Assembly: GCA_003952965.2 (NCBI GenBank)
Contig: CM025852.1
Location: forward strand, 11,434,836 to 11,498,835
Source of the DNA: Morella rubra
Taxonomy: Eukaryota > Streptophyta > Magnoliopsida > Fagales > Myricaceae
Direction of reading: 5' to 3'
DNA: 64,000 nt
Numbering within the stretch: the stretch's first letter is position 1; the number at the start of each line of letters is the position of its first letter. A model generated the notes under the pieces. It ran no database searches and was not told the origin of the DNA. It worked only from the letters and a program-made list of their open reading frames with translations. A program made the position numbers and the translations under genes. Shown one piece after another: positions 55,938-64,000 of this stretch.

Positions 55938-57250
55938 TTGATTCAGAAGAAAGATATTCCTAGTGATAGCATGCATTCTATGAATCAAGCTCAAGCATTC
56001 AAGCCTTCATCTAGCACAATCAAGGCCTCCAAGATGTCTGGTATAATGTGTTGCAACTCTAATATGCCTTGGATGATAGATACTCGTGCCACAGATCACA
56101 TGATCTGCAACACCTCATTTTTTACTACACCACCATCCCAAGTCAATTGCAAGGTGAAGCTTCCCAATGGCGCTGATTTGTTAGCCACTCACATTGGTTT
56201 GGTCAAGTTGACAGATTCCTTGGTGCTGCAAAATGTGCTTTGTGTTCCAAATTTTTCATCAATTTAATTTCGACAAACAAGTTAGTAGAAAATCTCACTT
56301 GTTGTGTGGTTTTCTTTTCTGATTGTTGTTATGTACAGGACCTTTCATCTTGCAGCACAATTGGTATAGGTAGAGCACACCATGGACCATGGACTAGCTC
56401 CAGAAAATTGATATTGATATTCCTTCCATTGCCTAGCAGCACTCACCACCTTCACCAACTGTTCTGTTTTAGCTACCTCTACTGTTTCTCATGTTGTTTG
56501 TTACTCAAATCTGTGGCATTGCCGCCTAGGACATGCCTCCGAGTCTAGATTACAATTAATTGATGATCCTATTATAATAGACACTTTTTCTCATGTCAAT
56601 GAAGTACCCTATTCTGTTTGTGCTTTGTCAAAACTGCACAAGCTTCCTTTTACCGAAAGTCAACATAAATCTTCTCACATTTTTTAACTCATTCATGTGA
56701 TATGTGGGTCCCTTTTTTAGTTGCTGCCCATGATGGATATCGTTTTTTCTTAACTATAGTAGATGACTTTTCTAGGAGTACATGGGTGTATCTCCTCAAG
56801 GCCAAATCTGAAGTTCGAACCTGTTTAGAGGCCTTCTATAATCTGGTGGCAACCCAATTTGAAGTAAATATTAAGTTTTTGAGAAGTGACAATGGTGCCG
56901 GGTTTAGGATGGTGAACTTTTATAATGATCATGGCATAATACACCAGAAAACTTGCGTAGAATGTGCACAACAAAATGGAATAGTTGAGAGAAAGCACCA
57001 ACTCCTTCTAAACGTAGCTTAAGGCCTTGAAATTTCAATTCAACATCCCTAACTATTGTTTATCTAATAAATAGGACACCCACTCCCTTGCTCAAAAATA
57101 AATTTCCTTCCAAACTTTTGCTCCAAACCAAACCCAAATACAATCACCTTAGAGTTTTTAGATGTTTGGCCTATGCTGCAACTCTCTCTCATGGTCGGCT
57201 GAAATTTGATCCAAGGGGGAGAAAATATTTTTTCTAGGCTATCCTTTTGG
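55938..57250 (+). pseudogene. Copia protease and integrase region
   Basis: Protease-like WMIDTRATDHMI at about 56070-56105. Integrase motifs [20 protein letters not shown] and CAQQNGIVERKHQ lie at 56760-57000. Fossil; broken. Confidence 0.8.
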
Positions 57251-57829
57251 TGTTAAGGGGTAGAAGTTAATGGATCTTGCACTGGTAGCATTTTCTTATC
57301 CAGAGATGTAGTTTTCTGTGAAGGAATTTTTCCTTTCCATTCCTTGCAGCCCACCACCACTTCTGATGCTAATGACAATATTTTTTTATCCAATCTCTAT
57401 TCCTGAACCTTCAGATATGTCTGAGACCGTACCTTCTTTTCCTATGCCTTTTGAACCTATATCGAGCTCTCCTACACCAAACATTACTTCACCTCCTCCT
57501 TCTTCTAATTACACTAATTCTACTGAAACACCACACATCCCTACATCTTCAGCCACCACCATTTCTTCAAACTTGCCTCCCAAAAGGTCTACTCGAGAAA
57601 GAAAACCACCAACCTATCTCCAAAATTACCAATGCCATTAGACGGGTCCACTCAATCACTCTCATCCGTGCTTTATGACAAGTCCAACAACAACTAAAGT
57701 AAGGCTTTCCCTTAGCTGCATCCATATCTTCTCATAGAATGTCGTCACCTTACTTAGCTTTCAGTGCTGCCGTCAACATTCAATCTGAACCACTGAGGGG
57801 CAGCTAAGGATCTGAATTGGTGCAAGACT

Positions 57830-59260
57830 ATGGAGACAGAGTTGACAGCCTTAGAAACAAACAGAACTTGGAAACTCACTGATCTGTTGGTTGAAAAATC
57901 AGCAATTGGATGCAAGTATGTCTATAAACTCAAATACCGATCTGATGGAACTTTGGAACGTTACAAGACACGTTTAGTCGCCAAAGGATATACGCAGTAA
58001 GAGGGAGTAGACTATCATGAAACATTCTCTCCAGTGGCTAAAATGACAACAATTAAGTGCTTCCTTTCAATTGTAGCCATTAAAGGATGGATTTTACAGC
58101 AATTCGACGTAAATAACGCCTTTCTCCATGGAGACTTGAATGAAGAAATCTACATGGAGAAACCACCTGGTTATACAAAGGGTGGACCTAATCAAGTTTG
58201 TAAATTATTGAAGTGCTTGTATGGCCTGAAACAAGCATCTCATCAATGGTATGCAAAATTTTTAGCTTCTTTGATTACTTTTGGTTTCACACAATCTAAA
58301 GCCGATTACAGTCTTTTTACCATGGTGCCTGGAAAATCATTCACAGGCTTCCTGGTATATGTGAATGATGTTATTGTTGGTAGCAATTGTCCTGCAACTA
58401 TTGAAATAATTCCTGAACACTACTTTCAAAATCAAAGACTTAGGTGTCTTGAGATATTTCTTAGGTAATGAAGTTGCCATAAATGACAAAGGAATTTATA
58501 TTTGTCAACAGAAATACACATTAGATATTCTTGCAGATTTGGGTAAAATAGGTGCTAAGCCTTTACGGCTTCCTCTGGATCAGAATGGTAAACTAAGCAA
58601 GACTTCTAGGACACCATTATCTAATCCTACCTGCTATCGAAAACTAATCGGGAGACTCCTCTATCTCATAATTACAAGGCCGGATTTATCCTATAGTTTG
58701 CAAGTGCTGAGTCGATATATAGATAAACCCACTTATGTGCATTTGGATGCAGCTCACAAGGTGTTACGCTATCTTCGCACTGCTGCAAGACAAGGCCTTA
58801 AGCTCTCCAACACTTCCTCCTTATCTCTGTGAGCTTACTGTGACTCAAATTAGGGAGCTTGTCTCGATACCAGAAAATCAGTTCCTGGGTACTGTATTTT
58901 TCTAGGAGATTCTCTCATCTCTTGGCAGTCTAAGAAGCAAACCGTGGTTTCTCGCTCATCAACAGAGGTGGAGTACCGAGCCATGGCCACCACCTGCTGT
59001 GGGCTTACATGGCTGCAATATATTCTCTCTAATTTCTTGATTGATCATCCTCATGCAGGTACTCTTTATTTAATAATCAAGCTGCGCTGCATATTGCAGC
59101 GAATCCAGTGTTTCATGAACGCATGAAACACATCGAAATGGACTGCCATCTCATTCGAGATCTTATCCAGTCTGGTCTCATCTCTACTGCCCACATTGAC
59201 ACTCGTCTGCAGCTTGTAGACATCTTTACAAAGGCATTGCCTTCCTATGCTCTTCACGGG
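57830..59260 (+). pseudogene. Copia reverse transcriptase and RNase H region
   Basis: KYRSDGTLERYKTRLVAKGY (about 57930), [31 protein letters not shown] and the active-site equivalent VYVNDVIV (about 58355). [25 protein letters not shown] and RNase H blocks ([25 protein letters not shown]) follow. Fossil; broken. Confidence 0.8.
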
Positions 59261-59312
59261 CCTCTCTCCAAGATGGGCATCGTTGACATCTATGATCCAT
59301 CTTGCGGGGGGA

Positions 59313-59731
59313 TATTGAAGAATGTTGAAATTGATGCGTCACCACTATGAGAATAACACAACTAGTTACTTGGGGTCAACACGTCTTTTTGCATTATCAC
59401 CAGCTGAGTTGGCCTTCATAGAATATTTTTTGTTAGCCAAAGCATCTTTCCTGTCCTCTCTCTCTGCTATGTTGGTGTACGTGAATGCCTGAGGACAGCC
59501 CCCCTTCTGTCTCCCTTTGCTTTATTCTTTTTGTCTTACATTGCAGAGTTAGTTATTTGGTTTTTGCTCTACTTACAGTAGTGGTAGGATTTTTTTTCTC
59601 TGATTCTTTGGTAACTGTATATATACCCTTTATAAAGCTTTTTCAATGAATACAACACATATGAGAATTATCTCATCCAACTTTCGTCTTCCTCTGCCAT
59701 TTTCCTTACACTTTCTTTTATCAAAATTATA
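59313..59731 (+). repeat. Copia 3' LTR, 419 bp
   Basis: Starts TATTGAAGAATG after a G-rich polypurine tract and ends in AAATTATA. Confidence 0.9.
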
Positions 59732-59781
59732 CATTAGAGAGAGAGAGAGAGCAAGAACAACTCGATTAAAAGAAGAAGAAA

Positions 59782-59904
59782 ATGGGAGAGAAGGATTCAA
59801 GGCTAGGAGACTTGGTTGGTGAATCCTCAATCTGTCCTTTCCTCGTTCTCTTCTTGATTTACTTTTGTTTCAAACTAGTTTGGATCATAAGTGGTCTTAA
59901 ATGA
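59782..59904 (+). CDS. Small ORF, 40 aa, possible first exon of a host gene
   Basis: MGEKDSRLGDLVGESS is followed by a hydrophobic stretch (FLVLFLIYFCFKLVWII) and a TGA. A GA-rich leader with AAGAAGAAGAAA precedes the ATG, in the style of a plant 5' UTR. No family recognised; it may be chance. Confidence 0.2.
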   Translation: MGEKDSRLGDLVGESSICPFLVLFLIYFCFKLVWIISGLK

Positions 59905-60473
59905 AATGCATGTGCATTGATCTTGTAATAAATGTAAGTTAGAATCTTAGCTGTGCAACATTAATGTAAATTGGAACCGAATGGTGTTGATAAGATTTTC
60001 TGCTAGATAATGCTTTGCATGAACCAATTTATGCACGGCAGAGACATGATAGTTGAAAACCTTAGTTATTACACCATTGAGAGTGGAAAATGCAAAGACT
60101 TTCAAGACCTTAGTATATAAACTCGGATTAGATGACATGTTGTTGATATTTGGAGCATGCAAGTGAAGAATTTATTCTAGGTTAAGCGTTCAAGCTCACG
60201 GGTTGCACTTGCTAAATAGATTAATCCTCTGCACCACTCTCGTTTTGATTTATAGTATTTCAAGCATGATTTGAGTGACAAATATGATGAATTAATTGCT
60301 TCTTTGAACTGTCATAATAGGGAATTAATGCTCTGTTCTAGCTTGATAAAATAATGGTTTTTTAGTTTCTATTTTCGCTATGTTTAAGGCAATATATATA
60401 TATATATATGTTGATTTTGGAGGGAAGATTGGTTTCTTAGAGGTGCAAATAAATCTGGAAAGTGGTGTATTAA
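59905..60473. other. No gene seen
   Basis: AT-rich, with a (TA)n run at about 60390-60409. Confidence 0.4.
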
Positions 60474-60655
60474 GGTACCGTTTGTTTCCCCAATATTTTG
60501 GGGATGAAAATTTCCAGCAAAACAAACACACTTTAAAATTTTTAACTTTTACACATACATACTTCACCTTTCACAAACCCCAATAAATCTCAATAAAGTA
60601 AAGATTCCCAAAATTTTGAGAATATTCCCCAAAATTTTGGCAAACAAACACCCCC
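60474..60655. mobile_element. PIF/Harbinger-like MITE, 182 bp, TSD TAA
   Basis: Ends GGTACCGTTTGTTTCCCC and GGCAAACAAACACCCCC are inverted, and TAA flanks both sides. The interior repeats CCAAAATTTTGGGG-like strings. Confidence 0.75.
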
Positions 60656-60676
60656 TAAATGTGCTGAAATACATAT

Positions 60677-61752
60677 TGTTAGTGTTTGTTAACATATTCC
60701 GTGTCAAATTTGAATTATTTGGATAAGTTTTTGTTCAAGATGTCTTTTAAGAAGATTAGAGTTCAAAAGCATTTGAATTATGAAGATAAGAATGAAGAAT
60801 GTTTAAACTTTGGAGAAAAAGTTTAAACATTCACGGAGTGAGACTCTTTCGTAAAATCTCTCAGAGTTATCTCTAGAATCTGAATTTGCCATACCTTCGC
60901 TTGATCTTGGCTCGAGCGAAAAAGTTGCACTTTTACACAGATTCAATTCGCCCTACTTTGTCTGATCTTGGCTCGAGCAAAACAAGTTACTTTTTATACA
61001 GATTCAATTTGCCCTACCTTCGCCTAATATTGGCTTAAGCGAAACTGGTGAATTTTCATGCAGATTCAATTTGCTCGATGCCTGCTTGATCTTGGCTCGA
61101 GCGAACTTCACCAAATTTGAATTTAACTCAACCTATCATATTTAAACCTTGTGAGGTTGACCAAGAACTTTACCTAAGCCATTCTATAGTTTCTTGGAGT
61201 CTCATCCTTAAGAGAAAAATCTCTTGATATCTTTACACCTAAATTACTCATCTTTTATCTCTCCTGTCACCATTGAAATCAACCTCCTATGAGAAGCCTT
61301 CAGAGAGATTAAGAAGATTGGCTGCCAGTGTTCCTGGTGTTGAAGAACTAGGACGTTCTTAAAGAAATTCATGAGAAGAACCTTAGAGGGCTGAGGGTTA
61401 ACCACAAGGGAGTGTGTCTAAACTGGATTGTTTAGATTATCACTTTGGGTTAGTCAGAGTCAAGCAACTGGATGTTGCCCGTGTCTGAATCATCGGTGTA
61501 AGGTTTTACTTCTTTGTGAATTTTTGGTGGCGGCTAGCCCGGAGTGATTTTTCTTTGATAAGGTTTTCCACTTCGTCAATAAATTTCTTGGTTTGGCATG
61601 TGATTGATATTTGTTAATTGTTTAATACTTTCTAGACCTTGACAAGACTCTTTTAGGACTTGTTTGAAATTTTTTTCATCATTGAAAAAGAAAGTATCAA
61701 CACCTATTCACCCTCCTCTAGGTGTTATTTAAGGTCTAAAGCTAGTTTTTCA
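60677..61752 (+). mobile_element. Copia SIRE/Maximus-like solo LTR, 1.08 kb, TSD CATAT
   Basis: It starts TGTTAGTGTTTGTTAACATA and ends CTAGTTTTTCA. CATAT flanks both sides (60672-60676 and 61753-61757). The 3' part has CACCTATTCACCC and CTCTAGGTGTTATTTAAGG, typical of SIRE-lineage Copia LTRs. No primer site or coding follows, so it is a solo LTR. Confidence 0.8.
60881..61110. repeat. Four ~61-bp tandem repeats inside the solo LTR
   Basis: Units carry GATCTTGGCTCGAGCGAA and CAGATTCAATTTGCCCTAC in variable form, starting near 60881, 60944, 61005 and 61066. Confidence 0.85.
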
Positions 61753-61757
61753 CATAT

Positions 61758-62015
61758 TTTGAAAGACGTGGTAAAAAGGGGTAGTTTGATTCCATTAAGT
61801 TTCTAATATTGTAATAACTTACTTTACAATTATGCGCTTCACGTTTTTACATTAAAACTTGATTATGTTAATCAAGATTTTTCCTCCACTAAACCAGTAC
61901 TTTAATAACCTATGAATGTGGTCTAGGATTTAATAACAAAGGCAAAAAGAAAATGGGACAAAGGGTGCAATATTCGGATGGGGTAAGCTAGTTATTATGT
62001 TTACAAAAAAATTAA
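61758..62015. other. No gene seen
   Basis: AT-rich spacer between the solo LTR and the next MITE. Confidence 0.4.
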
Positions 62016-62252
62016 GGTGTAATATCATAGTTTGCCACCTAATTATGGGTCAATTGCAAACTCGTCCCCTAACTATGAAAATATCAATTTACGTCCTCTA
62101 ACTTTCTCAAATCATCAATGTATGCGCCTGATTTGGATGGTGGTATACATTGATGATTTTCGAAAGTTAGAGGACGTAAATCATCATTTTCATAGTTATG
62201 GGGCGAGTTTGCAATTGGCCCATAGTTAGGGGGCGAACAATGACATTACCCC
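62016..62252. mobile_element. Mutator-type MITE, 237 bp, TSD AAAAATTAA
   Basis: Starts GGTGTAATATCATAGTTTGC and ends GACATTACCCC. Arms of about 95 bp contain CAATTGCAAACTCG and ACGTCCTCTAACTTTC and their complements. A perfect 9-bp TSD (62007-62015 and 62253-62261) points to a MULE-type transposase. Confidence 0.85.
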
Positions 62253-62261
62253 AAAAATTAA

Positions 62262-62619
62262 TTTTCAAAAGTTGAAGCTAAATGGAAAAGAGGTTCTGTT
62301 AAGAACATGATTTGTTGTAATTCTAGAGACAAATAGATGTTTTAAAGAGTCTTTATGAAGTATTAGTTAGTTTAGAAATAAATAAAGAAATTACCTTTTA
62401 TAATTACCCTAAGTCTATTCGTTTCAAGCATGTACTAGAGAATTTGAAAAGTTGTTAGGTTTTCTTTATAAAACGTGATAGATAGAATAAAAAGTGGACT
62501 TCAACCAAATTTATTTTGTCACTAATTTAACTAAAATGGAGCCTTAAGAAACAAGGGGAAAAAGGGGCACTAGGACTATGGGCCTAAAATTAAATAAACA
62601 CGTTTTAATGAAGATCTAG
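62262..62619. other. No gene seen
   Basis: AT-rich, no recognised motif; may include decayed viral sequence. Confidence 0.35.
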
Positions 62620-64000
62620 CTACAGACGATTCAGATGCTATATCACTGTGTAGATATACCAATGGGCAAGATTTATGTGACATCTCTGCGTAAATATCTT
62701 TTGTTGATTTGGGTCATCTACTATATTTTTCTATGGAAAAAACTTATTCTAGAGGTTTGAATTTCTTATAGTAAATATTATATTTAATACGCTTCATTAG
62801 CAGAAAGTTTCTGCTATCATTTATAATTTGTTGATACTCGTATAAAAAAGGTTCAGGTTAAAACCTTCCATAAATATTTTACATTCGTGATAGTTTTTTT
62901 TGGCTAGAAGTAGTTACATAGCCATAACCTTTTTTCCTATCATCCCTCGGGGAACGAGTGTTACTACTCTAGTAGTTTTGGTTGTAGAATTTTATAACTA
63001 CTTTCCCTATTATGTACTTTCCAATTTTATGTCATACTTTTGATCGAGTATATATTTATTGTAGCTTTTGAGATGAGTCATATGGGTCCAATATTATTGT
63101 ATTGATAGATTCTGGGGCAGATCTTATTATGATTATATTGACGCATGGACTTTTGGCTTGAAGAGTCCATAGATGTCCCCATTCTTTTGAAGAAATAACT
63201 CCATCAGGCTGAATTAGAACGAGGAGTTCCTCGACTTGTCATCAATTATAAACCTTTGAATAAAGTTTTACAGTGAATTCGTTATCCAATCCCCAACAAA
63301 AAAAACCTGTTAACTAGGCTACGTGATTCTATTATTTTTTCTAAATTTGATATGAAATTTGGTTTTTGGCAAATCCAGATTGCAGAAGACGACAGAAATA
63401 AAATTGCTTTTTGTGTTCGTTTTGGTCATTTTGAATGGAATATTATGCCCTTTAGTTTGAAAAATGCACCTTCTAAATTTCAAAATATTATGAATGTATT
63501 TTTAATCCTTACTCTTATTTTTCCATTGTTTATATCAATGATGTCTTAATTTTTTCTAAAAATACTAAACAACACTGGGTTCATTTGCGAAAATGTTTAA
63601 TATCATTAAAGATAATGGACTTGTTGTCTCTGCTCCTAAAATCAAACTCTTCCAAACGAAAATAACATTTCTTGGCCATAATATTTACCAAGGAACCATT
63701 ACTCCTATTTCTCGTGCCATTGAATTTGCTGATAAATTTTCTAACCAGCTTATTGATAAGACCCAACTTCAAAGATTTTTAGGCAGTTTGAATTACGTTT
63801 ATGATTTTTATAAAGATCTTGCGTAAACTATATAAACCATTTTTTAACCGACTTCGAAAGAAGCCCCTGCATGGACTTCTTTGCATACTAATATTGTTAA
63901 ACAGATAAAACAACATGTCAAGCATCTGCCATGTCTAGGAATTGCATTTCCATCAACATTCAAGATAGTAGAAACTGTTGCATCAGATATCGGGTTGATT
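62620..64000 (+). mobile_element. Endogenous pararetrovirus fossil (Caulimoviridae), runs off right edge
   Basis: The protease-like motif VLIDSGADL lies at about 63092-63125. Reverse transcriptase then reads GVPRLVINYKPLNKVLQ, YPIPNKKDLLTRL (in degenerate form), FWQIQIAEDDRNKIAF and FGHFEWNIMPFSLKNAPSKF, with IKLFQTKITFLGHNIYQGTI and LQRFLGSLNYV further on. These are characteristic of the caulimovirid polymerase, closest in style to petuvirus/florendovirus-like copies. The left limit is uncertain and the RNase H part would lie past 64000. Old, broken in several places. Confidence 0.8.

Larger units (their letters stand above)
53438..59731 (+). mobile_element. Ty1/Copia LTR retrotransposon fossil, 6.3 kb, TSD CATTA
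   Basis: LTRs at 53438-53847 and 59313-59731 start TATTGAAGAATG and end in TTATA. CATTA flanks both sides (53433-53437 and 59732-59736). The LTRs differ by roughly 8-10% by eye, suggesting more age than the Copia copy at 30148. Parts: primer site TGGTATCAAAGC at 53848, gag (53874-55930, interrupted by a hAT insert), protease (about 56070), integrase (56500-57250), reverse transcriptase (57830-58830), RNase H (58830-59260) and a G-rich polypurine tract at about 59305-59312. It is broken, with many disabling changes. Confidence 0.9.

Noticed and set aside
1-64000. tRNA, rRNA or other structural RNA genes
   Set aside because: No cloverleaf with matching internal promoter boxes and no rRNA-like stretch was noticed; primer-site matches to tRNA-Met are short LTR-element features.

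Overview
The window looks like repeat-rich nuclear DNA of a flowering plant, most likely a woody eudicot. The species cannot be told from the sequence. No intact host gene or RNA gene was recognised. Nearly everything that can be named is a transposable element, an element nested in another, or a host gene fragment carried inside an element. Elements were delimited by reading terminal repeats and target-site duplications (TSDs) directly. Coding parts were assigned by recognising family motifs in the translations.

Left part (1-12,300): the start of a reverse-strand hAT transposase (1-599) is followed by a degenerate minisatellite. A 10.9-kb CACTA element (1194-12058, TSD GAT) splits that minisatellite. 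It holds a decayed reverse-strand TNP2 transposase (1878-5901), a second reverse-strand ORF region (9230-10420), a 504-bp MITE (8708-9211) and many GATCGATCG-like motifs.

Middle-left (12,300-31,900): hAT-derived sequence is interrupted by a Mutator-like element (MULE, 14816-19873). It has ~0.4-kb terminal inverted repeats, a forward PB1-like N-terminal fragment and a reverse GRF zinc-finger fragment. Its left end is duplicated in tandem. A 6.9-kb segment (18651-25522) is then repeated at 25530-31883. The first ~1.1 kb of the second copy has lost about 0.5 kb in many small gaps, while the rest is almost identical.

Centre (30,148-40,150): a Copia fossil (30148-39769) has a 5' LTR split by a MITE (30275-34115), which is itself split by a 3.4-kb solo LTR (30340-33763). 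Its body also carries a 783-bp Pack-MULE (36825-37607, perfect 9-bp TSD) holding two class III peroxidase pieces in permuted order. A 133-bp palindromic element with a 5-bp TSD follows at 40013-40145.

Right part (41,500-64,000): a reverse-strand Copia fossil (about 42180-52560) is interrupted by a 7.4-kb CACTA element (44428-51853, TSD AAA) carrying WAT1-like exon fragments between arrays of subterminal repeats. A third Copia fossil (53438-59731), with LTRs starting and ending in TA, carries a non-autonomous hAT element (54739-55711). After it come two small MITEs, a SIRE-like Copia solo LTR (60677-61752) and, running off the right edge, a decayed endogenous caulimovirid (about 62620-64000).

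The parts do not form a pathway; they are layers of insertion. The best candidates for something new are the permuted-peroxidase Pack-MULE, the WAT1-carrying CACTA, the GATCGATCG motif array, the deletion-only decay of one duplicate, and the palindromic mini-element.
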